From Sisyra terminalis (Eukaryota; Arthropoda; Insecta; Neuroptera; Sisyridae), in contig OY292280.1 of assembly GCA_958496175.1 (NCBI GenBank), positions 20,708,001 through 20,772,000 of the forward strand: 64,000 nt of DNA, in the 5' to 3' direction. A program made the position numbers and the translations under genes. Below are positions 32,322 to 45,800 of this stretch, piece after piece. How positions within the stretch are numbered: position 1 is the first letter of the stretch; the number at the start of each line of letters is the position of its first letter. A model generated the notes under the pieces. The model ran no database searches. It saw only the letters and a list, made by a program, of their open reading frames with translations, and had not been told where the DNA came from.

Positions 32322-32379
32322 TGACGTCATTGGGTGGCGACGTATGTGTGACGTCATATATATGAAAAGAGTGACGTCA
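32322..32379. promoter_or_regulatory. CRE octamer cluster, right arm of spacer 2
   Basis: TGACGTCA at 32322-32329, 32349-32356 and 32372-32379. All three are intact, so the TGAAGTCA change in spacer 1 is private to that copy. Confidence 0.55.
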
Positions 32380-32580
32380 CAAAACCATTGAGCAAAAATA
32401 AAATGAAAAATATATAGCATCATCGATCGATCATTTCGAACCCCGAAAGGTTGGAACTGTTCGATCGAATATTTCGATGATACAATGTCTGGAATGAGGA
32501 ATTAATGTTAATTAGTTATATTATAAACTGCAAGGAAGAGAAATCAATTATTAGAAATTATAAAAATCCGGGACCAATCG

Positions 32581-32641
32581 GGATGCGAACCAGGGACCTC
32601 GACTCCGAACAACAGCAACGGCGACCAAGACGACTCGGCTA
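32581..32641 (-). ncRNA. tRNA-like head, family 1, right arm of spacer 2
   Basis: Minus strand A box TAGCCGAGTCGTC (32629-32641) and B box GGTTCGCATCC (32581-32591). Confidence 0.5.
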
Positions 32642-33434
32642 TCAGATGATATATGTAAATGACCTTAAAACTCATACATAAACAATTCTTATGAGATTTG
32701 TGGAAAATTGAAAAAATATTTCGATCGAAGGAGTTGGAATTTTCCAAAAACCTTTTAACCATAGCTACTCCATGTTAAAGTTGGAAAATTTTACTAAAAA
32801 CATTGCAACATTTTAAGATCCTTGATCCTTTTTGTCGACAAAAACCAATTTGTATTTCAAAAGAGTTTCTTCAGAAAATTAAAATTTATATATAATGAAA
32901 AATCGATAAGGACTTCAAAAAGTTGAGATATTTTTCGATATTGGTTTTATCGAATTATTCGATAATCTATCGAATAATATTAAACTTACCTTACTTACCT
33001 CTTCGTTGCATTATCTTAACTTTTCTTTGTATCTTAACTCTGAAATATAAAATTCAAGAGGATTGGTGCGGAAAAACGAATTGAAAAAATATATTCAATT
33101 AAAATAAATTTATTAATATTAAATATCAATTCAGTTTATAATAAATTACAATATTATTTTCTCCATTATTACAATAGTTTATATAATTTATGTAAAAGTA
33201 TCAATTATTATAATCGTATAGAAATATAAACTTAATACAATTTTCTTGATTTTTCAGATATTTTCACTATTTATCACTTAAACCACTTTATCACTTCACA
33301 TTCACTGAATTATTAAAACACAATTTACAGCACAGATTGTTGTAGTAAATCCATTAGTGATCTTTTTGGTAGATATCAATTGTGGAAATGAAATCCCACA
33401 GGAGTTTGCTTGATGATCCTCCAACGATCCACAT

Positions 33435-34164
33435 TTATTCCTCAAACGTCCATTTGGAAATGATGAACATCTCAACTCCAATGAATAATTCCCCGTTGTC
33501 ATCGGTCAGCTTCTTCTGGAACGAAAAAATCAATAAATAATCAAAAATCAATAATAAAATATTTGGAGGTCTCAAAAGTACAGCGACTTACCAATCATTT
33601 ATCTCCCAAAATGATGATACATTCTTCAGCGCAAAAACAATGTCTTGGTCCTTAGTTTCTTGGTAATTTGGATCTGTAAAAATATATTTCATTAATATTT
33701 AAACAAACTATACTTTCTAGGGACATTAACTTGAATACTGGGGAACATATGGCGCAGCCCATTTACATAATTTCCATAATGAAACAATGGTTGCTAAACT
33801 TCTGCATTTAATAACAAAGTTGCAAGATTGCTTTTCCTGATAAGGGCTGTTTTTTCAAAGTTTCAAAAAGGACAATTTTCAAGTACATAAAAAGGATATA
33901 AGAGATGGTTTTCTTTCGTAGAAAATTGCTGCCATTTAAAACTGACACATTCTTAACAGTATTGCAAAAATCAGCTCTCCATGAGGAGGACTTTCAATTA
34001 CAACCATGGTTAAGGTTGCTTTTATTCCTAATTCGGTGATCAAAACCTGATCTTTTATTATCTTCCTGTTTATCCCGTGGATTGAGATATTCTTCTGATA
34101 TTCACAATACTTAAGCTGCACTCCCAGTGGCTTATATTTGCAGATTATTTGATTAGATTCTTCT
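33435..34164 (-). pseudogene. Exon-like blocks A, B, C, right arm of spacer 2
   Basis: Block A 34164 to 33936 (with GVQLKYCEYQKNISIHG and ESPPHGELIFAILLRMCQF), block B 33673 to 33592 and block C 33515 to 33435. All are open, as in 12607-13336. Between the two spacers this copy differs in block A by Leu/Gln at the KYCE lead and Gln/Leu near the end. The B to C junction again gives a stop. Confidence 0.5.
33854..33973 (-). repeat. Satellite-related fragment, right arm of spacer 2
   Basis: Copy of 13026-13145, overlapping the 3' end of block A. Confidence 0.8.
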
Positions 34165-34937
34165 CTGTATGAATTATTTTTGAATATATTTTAAAAATTC
34201 ATTTTTGTCGTTCATTAGTTAGTTAAACGTTGGAAAATATCTACAAAAGTAACAGAAAGTACATATAACCTCATATAAACATTGCGCCCATACCGACAAT
34301 TTTACAATAAATATTACCTGTTTCTCATTTATTTGTTCGATTTTGATTTTATGAAGTTAAAATGTAACATTGGCCATCAGATCAAACAACCATAACATTA
34401 AATATTAAATTTATTAGGAAAAACTAAAGTCAATTATGAACTAATAACTTTCAAAAATTAGCTGTCGCATTGACATGTATCGTATCTCCACCTATGCTAG
34501 AACGTGTGAACTCTTGACATGTATGTCAATTGAACCACCTTAAGTTTTTAGTGCCACCTGTGAGTCAGGTGGATGTACTCATAGCTTCCAACAAAATACG
34601 AATCGCATTTTGGCGTTGTCTTAATTCAAAATTCTAAACAATTCGAATTGTCAATACATAAGAAATGTTAGAAATAAGCAATAAATTTAAAAATTAAATA
34701 TAATTACTTACTGCTTTTGATTTTTCACACATAAGAGATGAAATTGAGTAGGAAATTGAATATGAAATGAAGGCATGCCAATCGAAAACTTAAGTTCATC
34801 CGTACATGCTGGGCAAATTTTTCCGAAAACCAAGCTCGTTTAAAGGATGACCGCGGCAATTTGGTGACGTTATGGCATTATTTCTAGACTTAAAAGAATA
34901 TAAATAAATTATAAAAAAAAAAATATGACATTTTCGA

Positions 34938-34991
34938 GGTTCGAACCCGGAGATTGTTGCTTTAGATTCTCTCAACATATCCACTCGGCTA
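34938..34991 (-). ncRNA. tRNA-like head, family 2, minus strand, spacer 2
   Basis: A box TAGCCGAGTGGA (34980-34991) and B box GGGTTCGAACC (34938-34948). Copy of 14110-14163, inside the block between the two arm-end motifs. Confidence 0.5.
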
Positions 34992-35574
34992 CAACTGCAC
35001 GTGTTTGCATTAAATAAAAACTTATATATAAATATTTCTCAGATCACAAAATTCAATTTTCTTTCGGGATCGAAATATTTGAAATTTTCCAAATCAAATT
35101 GAAGCCATAGCTGCTCCATAATACTTCCGGAAAATGTGTCAATATTCATAGTAACATTTTGATGTTTTTCCCCATTTTTTTCGATATTTTAAATTCTAAG
35201 AAACGGTAATGCATTGTTGTCGTATGAACAAATATGTACTGCTCTTCTTTAAAGTAAATCAAAACCAACTATCAACTTTAAGAATTTAATTCCGCAAAAA
35301 GAAAACAAAATAAGTTTTCTCGTAAATTCCAATAAGATATTCAACTCTTTTGATGTTGTTGTACTATATTTGTACAATAACATAGGAAATAATATGAGAA
35401 ATATCGTGAAAAATCATATAGTTTGGAAGGCAATCTGCTTACACCAATGTACAAACAAAATAAATGGTTGCATAAATGTTGCATTTAATAACATTTCTCG
35501 GGTAATTTTAGGGCTGCTTTATGGTTTAATTTTTAATTTGTATGGGTTATTTGAAATTTTTCATAAAAATATAA

Positions 35575-35640
35575 GTCCATCCGTACATGCTGTGCAAATT
35601 TTTCCGAAAACAAACCACATTTAAGGGATGAAATCGACAA
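35575..35640 (+). repeat. Arm-end motif, outer copy, spacer 2
   Basis: AAGTCCATCCGTACATGCTG then TGCAAATTTTTCCGAAAACA. Copy of 14748-14812. Confidence 0.75.
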
Positions 35641-38600
35641 TCAAAGTGGCAGAAGAAATCATCAAACTTCAAGTGTTTGTAACGTCAAGGGATCAAATAA
35701 GGGATGGTTTTCGATCCAGATAAAGTTTCGGGTTCGTAACAATGTATTAAACGATAATATAACAATCTATTTCAAATTCGAGAAAAGAAAATTTTTCACC
35801 AAACTAAACCGTGGGTTAACCATCGATAATTATCACGAAAATCGTAAACTTTATAAATAAATTATTAAACAATGTCCTTACGTGAGGAGTGGAGTGAAAA
35901 TTTTTTTATCCTGAGTGCAAAAGGACAACCGCAATATCGTTTCAAACTTTCAAAAAGGACAATTTTCTAATGCATAAAAAGGACATAAGGGATGTTTTCC
36001 TCACAAAATTAAAGTTGAATATTATAAACTAAACCATTCTTAACCACTATGCAAAAAATAAAAAGCATTTGTTACGTATATCTTTAGAAAATTGAAACTG
36101 GAAATTAAATTGTTGAAAGTCTATGCGAAAAAATTCGACTGATATTGGGTCATTTAAAGAAGGTGCCTTTTCATTATGAGGTCTAGTTTTCTCAACGGAT
36201 TCTGAATTAAGGCTATCAAGTGAAATATAATAGGAAATCAATTTTGTCCTGTGTGCCAAAAGACACCCGCAATATCGTTTCAAACTTTCAAAAAGGACAA
36301 TTTTCTAATGCATAAAAAGGACATAAGGGATGTTTTCCTCACTAAATTAAAGTTGAATATTATAAACTAAACCATTCTTAACCACTATGCAAAAAATAAA
36401 AAGCATTTGTTACGTATATCTTTGGAAAATTGAAACTGGAAATTAAATTGTTGAAAGTCTAAGCGAAAAAATTCGACTGATATTGGGTCATTTAAAGAAG
36501 GTGACTTTTCATTATGAGGTCTAGTTTTCTCAACGGATTCTGAATTAAGGCTATCAAGTGAAATATAATAGGAAATCAATTTTGTACTGTGTGCCAAAAG
36601 ACACCGGCAATATCGTTTCAAACTTTCAAAAAGGACAATTTTCTAATGCATAAAAAGGACATAAGGGATGTTTTCCTCACTAAATTAAAGTTGAATATTA
36701 TAAACTAAACCATTCTTAACCACTATGCAAAAAATAAAAAGCATTTGTTACGTATATCTTTGGAAAATTGAAACTGGAAATTAAATTTTTGAAAGTCTAA
36801 GCGAAAAAATTCGACTGATATTGGGTCATTTAAAGAAGGTGACTTTTCATTATGAGGTCTAGTTTTCTCAACGGATTCTGAATTAAGGCTATCAAGTGAA
36901 ATATAATAGGAAATCAATTTTGTCCTGTGTGCCAAAAGACACCCGCAATATCGTTTCAAACTTTCAAAAAGGACAATTTTCTAATGCATAAAAAGGACAT
37001 AAGGGATGTTTTCCTTCACTAAATTAAAGTTGAATATTATAAACTAAACCAGTCTTAACCACTATGCAAAAAATAGAAAGCATTTGTTACGTACATCTTT
37101 GGAAAATTGAAACTGGAAATTAAATTGTTGAAAGTCTAAGCGAAAAAATTCGACTGATATTGGGTCATTTAAAGAAGGGGACTTTTCATTATGAGGTCTA
37201 GTTTTCTCAACGGATTCTGAATTAAGGCTATCAAGAGAAATATAATAGGAAATCAATTTTGTCCAGTGTGCCAAAAGACACCCGCAATATCGTTTCAAAC
37301 TTTCAAAAAGGACAATTTTCTAATGCATTAAAAGGACATAAGGGATGTTTTCCTTCACTAATTTAAAGATGAATATTATATACTAAACCATTCTTAACCA
37401 CTATGCAAAAAATAAAAAGCATTTGTTACGTATATCTTTGGAAAATTGAAACTGGAAATTAAATTGTTGAAAGTCTAAGCGAAATAATTCGACTGATATT
37501 GGGTCATTTAAAGAAGGTGACTTTTCATTATGAGGTCTAGTTTTCTCAACGGATTCTGAATTAAGGCTATCAAGTGAAATATAATAGGAAATCAATTTTG
37601 TCCTGTGTGCCAAAAGACACCCGCAATATCGTTTCAAACTTTCAAAAAGGACAATTTTCTAATGCATAAAAAGGACATAAGGGATGTTTTCCTTCACTAA
37701 ATTAAAGTAGAATATTATAAACTAAACCATTCATAACCACTATGCAAAAAATAAAAAGCATTTGTTACGTACATCTTTGGAAAATTGAAACTGGAAATTA
37801 AATTGATGAAAGTCTATGCGAAAAAATTCGACTGATATTGGGTCATTTAAAGAAGGTGACTTTTCATTATGAGGTCTAGTTTTCTCAACGGATTCTGAAT
37901 TAAGGCTATCAAGTGAAATATAATAGGAAAACAATTTTGTCCTGTGTGCCAAAAGACACCCGCAATATCGTTTCAAACTTTCAAAAAGGACAATTTTCTA
38001 ATGCATAAAAAGGACATAAGGGATGTTTTCCTCACTAAATTAAAGTTGAATATTATAAACTAAACCATTCTTAACCACTATGCAAAAAATAAAAAGCATT
38101 TGTTACGTATATCTTTGGAAAATTGAAACTGGAAATTAAATTGTTGTAAGTCTAAGCGAAAAAATTCGACTGATATTGGGTCACTTAAAGAAGGTGACTT
38201 TTCAATATGAGTTCTAGTTTTCTCAACGGATTTTGAATTAAGGCTATCAAGTGAAATATAATAGAAAAAAAATTTTGTCCTGTGTGCCAAAAGACACCCG
38301 CAATATCGTTTCAAACTTTCAAGAAGGACAATTTTCTAATGCATAAAAAGGACATAAGGGATGTTTTCCTTCACTAATTTAAAGATGAATATTATAAACT
38401 AAACCATTCTTAACCACTATGCAAAAAATAAAAAGCATTTGTTACGTACATCTTTGGAAAATTGAATCTGGAAATTAAATTGATGAAAGTCTATGCGAAA
38501 AAATTCGACTGATATTGGGTCATTTAAAGAAGGTGACTTTTCATTATGAGGTCTAGTTTTCTCAACGGATTCTGAATTAAGGCTATCAAGTGAAATATAA

Positions 38601-39821
38601 TAGGAAAACAATTTTGTCCTGTGTGCCAAAAGACACCCGCAATATCGTTTCAAACTTTCAAAAAGGACAATTTTCTAATGCATAAAATGGACATAAGGGA
38701 TGTTTTCCTCACTAAATTAAAGTTGAATGTTATAAACTAAACCATTCTTAACCACTATGCAAAAAATAAAAAGCATTTGTTAAGTACATCTTTGGAAAAT
38801 TGAAACTGGAAATTAAATTGTTGAAAGTCTAAGCGAAAAAATTCGACTGATATTGGGTCATTTAAAGAAGGTGACTTTTCATTATGAGGTCTAGTTTTCT
38901 CAACGGATCCTGAATTAAGGCTATCAAGTGAAATATAATAGGAAAACAATTTTGTCCTGTGTGCCAAAAGACACCCGCAATATCGTTTCAAACTTTCAAA
39001 AAGGACAATTTTCTAATGCATAAAAAGGACATAAGGGATGTTTTCCTCACTAAATTAAAGTTGAATATTATTAACTAAACCATTCTTAACCACTATGCAA
39101 AAAATAAGAAGCATTTGTTACGTATATCTTTGGAAAATTGAAACGGGAAATTAAATTGTTGAAAGTCTAAGCGAAAAAATTCGACTGATATTGGGTCATT
39201 TAAAGAAGGTGACTTTTCATTATGAGGTCTAGTTTTCTCAACGGATCCTGAATGAAGGCTATCAAGTGAAATATAATAGGAAAACAATTTTGTCCTGTGT
39301 GCCAAAAGACACCCGCAATATCGTTTCAAACTTTCAAAAAGGACAATTTTCTAATGCATAAAAAGGACATAAGGGATGTTTTCCTTCACTAAATTAAAGT
39401 TGAATATTATAAACTAAACCAATCTTAACCACTATGCAAAAAATAAAAAGCATTTGTTACGTATATCTTTGGAAAATTGAAACTGGAAATTAAATTGATG
39501 AAAGTCTATGCGAAAAAATTCGACTGATATTGGGTCATTTAAAGAAGGTGACTTTTCATTATGAGGTCTAGTTTTCTCAACGGATTCTGAATTAAGGCTA
39601 TCAAGTGAAATATAATAGGATAACAATTTTGTCCTGTGTGCCAAAAGACACCCGCAATATCGTTTCAAACTTTCAAAAAGGACAATTTTCTAATGCATAA
39701 AAAGGACATAAGGGATGTTTTCCTTCACTAAATTAAAGTTGAATATTATAAACTAAACCATTCTTAACCACTATGCAAAAAATAAAAAGCATTTGTTACG
39801 TATATCTTTGGAAAATTGAAA

Positions 39822-42800
39822 CTAGAAATTAAATTGATGAAAGTCTATGCGAAAAAATTCGACTGATATTGGGTCATTTAACGAAGGTGACTTTTCATTA
39901 TGAGGTCTAGTTTTCTCAACGGATTCTGAATTAAGGCTATCAAGTGAAATATAATAGGAAAACAATTTTGTCCTGTGTGCCAAAAGACACCCGCAATATC
40001 GTTTCAAACTTTCAAAAAGGACAATTTTCTAATGCATAAAAAGGACATAAGGGATGTTTTCCTTCACTAAATTAAAGTAGAATATTATAAACTAAACCAT
40101 TCTTAACCACTATGCAAAAAATAAAAAGCATTTGTTTCGTACATCTTTGGAAAATTGAAACTGGAAATTAAATTGATGAAAGTCTATGCGAGAAAATTCG
40201 ACTGATATTGGGTCATTTAACGAAGGTGACTTTTCATTATGAGGTCTTGTTTTCTCAACGGATTCTGAATTAAGGCTATCAAGTGAAATATAATAGGAAA
40301 ACAATTTTGTCCTGTGTGCCAAAAGACACCCGCAATATCGTTTCAAACTTTCAAAAAGGACAATTTTCTAATGCATAAAAAGGACATAAGGGATGTTTTC
40401 CTTCACTAAAATAAAGTAGAATATTATAAACTAAACCATTCTTAACCACTATGCAAAAAATAAAAAGCATTTGTTTCGTACATCTTTGGAAAATTGAAAC
40501 TGGAAATTAAATTGATGAAAGTCTATGCGAAAAAATTCGACTGATATTGGGTCATTTAAAGAAGGTGACTTTTCATTATGAGGTCTAGTTTTCTCAACGG
40601 ATTCTGAATTAAGGCTATCAAGTGAAATATAATAGGAAAACAATTTTGTCCTGTGTGCCAAAAGACACCCGCAATATCGTTTCAAACTTTCAAAAAGGAC
40701 AATTTTCTAATGCATAAAAAGGACTTAAGGGATGTTTTCCTTCACTAAATTAAAGTTGAATATTATAAACTAAACCATTTTTAACCACTATGCAAAAAAT
40801 AAAAAGCATTTGTTACGTATATCTTTGGAAAATTAAAACTGGAAATTAAATTGATGAAAGTCTATGCGAAAAAATTCGACTGATTTTGGGTCATTTAACG
40901 AAGGTGACTTTTCATTATGAGGTCTAGTTTTCTCAACGGATTCTGAATTAAGGCTATCAAATGAAATATAATAGGAAAACAATTTTGTCCTGTGTGCCAA
41001 AAGACACCCGCAATATCGTTTCAAACTTTCAAAAAGGACAATTTTCTAATGCATAAAAAGGACATTAGGGATGTTTTCCTTCACAAAATTAAAGTAGAAT
41101 ATTATAAACTAAACCATTCTTAACAACTATGCAAAAAATAAAAAGCATTTGTTACGTATATCTTTGGAAAATTGAAACTGGAAATTAAATTGATGAAAGT
41201 CTATGCGAAAAAATTCGACTGATATTGGGTCATTTAAAGAAGGTGACTTTTCATTATGAGGTCTAGTTTTCTCAACGGATTTTGAATTAAGGCTATCAAG
41301 TGAAATATAATAGGAAAACAATTTTGTCCTGTGTGCCAAAAGACACCCGCAATATCGTTTCAAACTTTCAAAAAGGACAATTTTCTAATGCGTAAAAAGG
41401 ACGTAAGGGATGTTTTCCACACTAAATTAAAGTTGAATATTATAAACTAAACCATTCTTAACCACTATGCAAAAAATAAAAAGCATTTGTTACGTATATC
41501 TTTGAAAAATTGAAACTGGAAATTAAATTGATGAAAGTCTATGCGAAAAAATTCGACTGATATTGGGTCATTTAAAGAAGGTGACTTTACATTATGAGGT
41601 CTAGTTTTCTCAACGGATTCTGAATTAAGGCTATCAAGTGAAATATAATAGGAAAACAATTTTGTCCTGTGTGCCAAAAGACACCCGCAATATCGTTTCA
41701 AACTTTCTAAAAGGACAATTTTCTAATGCATAAAAAGGACATAAGGGATGTTTTCCTCACTAAATTAAAGTTGAATATTATAAACTAAACCATTCTTAAC
41801 TACTATGCAAAAAATAAAAAGCATTTGTTACGTATATCTTTGGAAAATTGATACTGGAAATTAAATTGTTGAAAGTCTATGCGAAAAAATTCGACTGATA
41901 TTGGGTCATTTAAAGAAGGAGACTTTTCATTATGAGGTCTAGTTTTCTCAACGGATTCTGAATTAAGGCTATCAAGTGAAATATAATAGGAAAACAATTT
42001 TGTCCTGTGTGCCAAAAGACACCCGCAATATCGTTTCAAACTTTCAAAAAGGACAATTTTCAAATGCCTAAAAAGGACATAAGGGATGTTTTCCTCACTA
42101 AATTAAAGTTGAATATTATAAACTAAACCATTCTTAACCACTATGCAAAAAATAAAAAGCACTTGTTACGTAAATCTTTGGAAAATTGAAACTGGAAATT
42201 AAATTGTTGAAAGTCTATGCGAAAAAATTCGACTGATATTGGGTCATTTAAAGAAGGTGACTTTTCATTATGAGGTCTAGTTTTCTCAACGGATTCTGAA
42301 TTAAGGCTATCAAGTGAAATATAATAGGAAAACAAAAGTTGTCCTGTGTGCCAAAAGACACCCGCAATATCGTTTCAAACTTTCAAAAAGGACAATTTTC
42401 TAATGCATAAAAAGGACATAAGGGATGTTTTCCTCACTAAATTAAAGTAGAATATTATAAACTAAACCATTCTTAACCACTATGCAAAAAATAAAAAGCA
42501 TTTGTTACGTATATCTTTGGAAAATTGAAACTGGAAATTAAATTGATGAAAGTCTGTGCGAAAAAATTCGACTGATATTGGGCCATTTAAAGAAGGTGAC
42601 TTTTTATTATGAGGTCTAGTTTTCTCAACGGATTCTGAATTAAGGCTATCAAGTGAAATATAATGGGAAAAAAATTTTGTCCTGTGTGCCAAAAGACACC
42701 CGCAATAACGTTTCAAACTTTCAAAAAGGACAATTTTCTAATGCATATAAAGGACATAAGGGATGTTTTCCTCACTAAATTAAAGTTGAATATTATAAAC

Positions 42801-45800
42801 TAAACCATTCTTAACCACTATGCAATAAATAAAAAGCATTTGTTACGTATATCTTTGGAAAATTGAAACTGGAAATTATATTGTTGAAAGTCTATGCGAA
42901 AAAATTCGACTGATATTGGGTCATTTAAAGAAGGTGACTTTTCATTATGAGGTCTAGTTTTCTCAACGGATTTTGAATTAAGGCTATCAAGTGAAATATA
43001 ATAGGAAAAAAATTTTGTCCTGTGTGCCAAAAGACACCCGCAATATCGTTTCAAACTTTCAAAAAGGACAATTTTCTAAAGCTTAAAAAGGACATAAGGG
43101 ATGTTTTCCTCACTAAATTAAAGTAGAATATTATAAACTAAACCATTCTTAACCACAATGCAAAAAATAAAAAGCATTTGTTACGTATATCTTTGGAAAA
43201 TTGAAACTGGAAATTAAATTGTTGAAAGTCTAAGCGAAAAAATTCGACTGATATTGGGTCATTTAAAGAAGGTGACTTTTCATTATGAGGTCTAGTTTTC
43301 TCAACGGATTCTGAATGAAGGCTATCAAGTGAAATATAATAGGAAATCAATTTTGTCCTGTGTGCCAAAAGACACCGGCAATATCGTTTCAAACTTTCAA
43401 AAAGGACAATTTTCTAATGCATAAAAAGGACATAAGGGATGTTTTCCTCACTAAATTAAAGTTGAATATTATAAACTAAACCATTCTTAACCACTATGCA
43501 AAAAATAAAAAGCATTTGTTACGTATATCTTTGGAAAATTGAAACTGGAAATTAAATTGTTGAAAGCCTAAGCGAAAAAATTCGCCTGATATTGGGTCAT
43601 CTAAAGAAGGTGACTTTTCATTATGAGGTCTAGTTTTCTCAACGGATTCTGAATTAAGGCTATCAAGTGAAATATAATAGGAAAACAATTTTGTCCTGTG
43701 TGCCAAAAGACACCGGCAATATCGTTTCAAACTTTCAAAAAGGACAATTTTCTAATGCATAAAAAGGACATAAGGGATGTTTTCCTCACTAAATTAAAGT
43801 TGAATATTATAAACTAAACCATTCTTAACCACTATGCAAAAAATAAAAAGCATTTGTTACGTATATCTTTGGAAAATTGAAACTGGAAATTAAATTGTTG
43901 AAAGTCTAAGCGAAAAAATTCGACTGATATTGGGTCATTTAAAGAAGGTGACTTTTCATTATGAGGTCTAGTTTTCTCAACGGATTCTGAATTAAGGCTA
44001 TCAAGTGAAATATAATAGGAAATCAATTTTGTCCTGTGTGCCAAAAGACACCGGCAATATCGTTTCAAACTTTCAAAAAGGACAATTTTCAAATGCATAA
44101 AAAGGACATAAGGGATGTTTTCCTTCACTAAATTAAAGTTGAATATTATAAACTAAACCATTCTTAACCACTATGCCAAAAATAGAAAGCATTTGTTACG
44201 TATATCTTTGGAAAATTGAAACTGGAAATTAAATTGATGAAAGTCTAAACGAAAAAATTCGACTGATATTGGGTCATTTAAAGAAGGTGACTTTTCATTA
44301 TGAGGTCTAGTTTTCTCAACGGATTCTGAATTAAGGCTATCAAGTGAAATATAATAGGAAATCAATTTTGTCCTGTGTGCCAAAAGACACCCGCAATATC
44401 GTTTCAAACTTTCAAAAAGGACAATTTTCTAATGCATAAAAAGGACATAAGGGATGTTTTCCTTCACTAATTTAAAGATGCATATTATAAACTAAACCAT
44501 TCTTAACCACTATGCAAAAAATAAAAAGCATTTGTTACGTACATCTTTGGAAAATTGAAACTGGAAATTTAATTGTTGAAAGTCTAAGCGAAAAAATTCG
44601 ACTGATATTGGGTCATTTAAAGAAGGTGACTTTTCATTATGAGGTCTAGTTTTCTCAACGGATTTTGAATTAAGGCTATCAAGTGAAATATAATAGGAAA
44701 TCAATTTTGTCCTGTGTGCCAAAAGACACCCGCAATATCGTTTCAAACTTTCAAAAAGGACAATTTTCTAATGCATAAAAAGGACTTAAGGGATGTTTTC
44801 CTTCACTAAATTAAAGTTGAATATTATAAACTAAACCATTTTTAACCACTATGCAAAAAATAAAAAGCATTTGTTACGTATATCTTTGGAAAATTAAAAC
44901 TGGAAATTAAATTGATGAAAGTCTATGCGAAAAAATTCGACTGATTTTGGGTCATTTAACGAAGGTGACTTTTCATTATGAGGTCTAGTTTTCTCAACGG
45001 ATTCTGAATTAAGGCTATCAAATGAAATATAATAGGAAAACAATTTTGTCCTGTGTGCCAAAAGACACCCGCAATATCGTTTCAAACTTTCAAAAAGGAC
45101 AATTTTCTAATGCATAAAAAGGACATTAGGGATGTTTTCCTTCACAAAATTAAAGTAGAATATTATAAACTAAACCATTCTTAACAACTATGCAAAAAAT
45201 AAAAAGCATTTGTTACGTATATCTTTGGAAAATTGAAACTGGAAATTAAATTGATGAAAGTCTATGCGAAAAAATTCGACTGATATTGGGTCATTTAAAG
45301 AAGGTGACTTTTCATTATGAGGTCTAGTTTTCTCAACGGATTTTGAATTAAGGCTATCAAGTGAAATATAATAGGAAAACAATTTTGTCCTGTGTGCCAA
45401 AAGACACCCGCAATATCGTTTCAAACTTTCAAAAAGGACAATTTTCTAATGCGTAAAAAGGACGTAAGGGATGTTTTCCACACTAAATTAAAGTTGAATA
45501 TTATAAACTAAACCATTCTTAACCACTATGCAAAAAATAAAAAGCATTTGTTACGTATATCTTTGAAAAATTGAAACTGGAAATTAAATTGATGAAAGTC
45601 TATGCGAAAAAATTCGACTGATATTGGGTCATTTAAAGAAGGTGACTTTACATTATGAGGTCTAGTTTTCTCAACGGATTCTGAATTAAGGCTATCAAGT
45701 GAAATATAATAGGAAAACAATTTTGTCCTGTGTGCCAAAAGACACCCGCAATATCGTTTCAAACTTTCTAAAAGGACAATTTTCTAATGCATAAAAAGGA

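Larger units (their letters stand above)
31535..34856 (-). repeat. Right arm of the large inverted repeat, spacer 2
   Basis: Copy of 10697-14028, ending with the arm-end motif at about 34794-34856. Confidence 0.9.
25403..35888. repeat. Spacer 2: second copy of the inter-array segment
   Basis: Same order of parts as 3621-15061, with scattered substitutions and short indels. The main difference is the loss of 945 bp at 25861. Single-copy sequence, relic monomers, both arms, palindrome centre, inserted block and junction are all present. The stretches 25403-26286 (flank and truncated arm), 26518-26872, 27309-27623, 29617-30300 and 34992-35574 hold nothing beyond the repeats listed here. Confidence 0.95.

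Noticed and set aside
35370..35624. 84-codon plus-strand frame in spacer 2
   Set aside because: It starts at TTG, and the spacer 1 copy is stopped by TAA near 14718, so the frame is not conserved.
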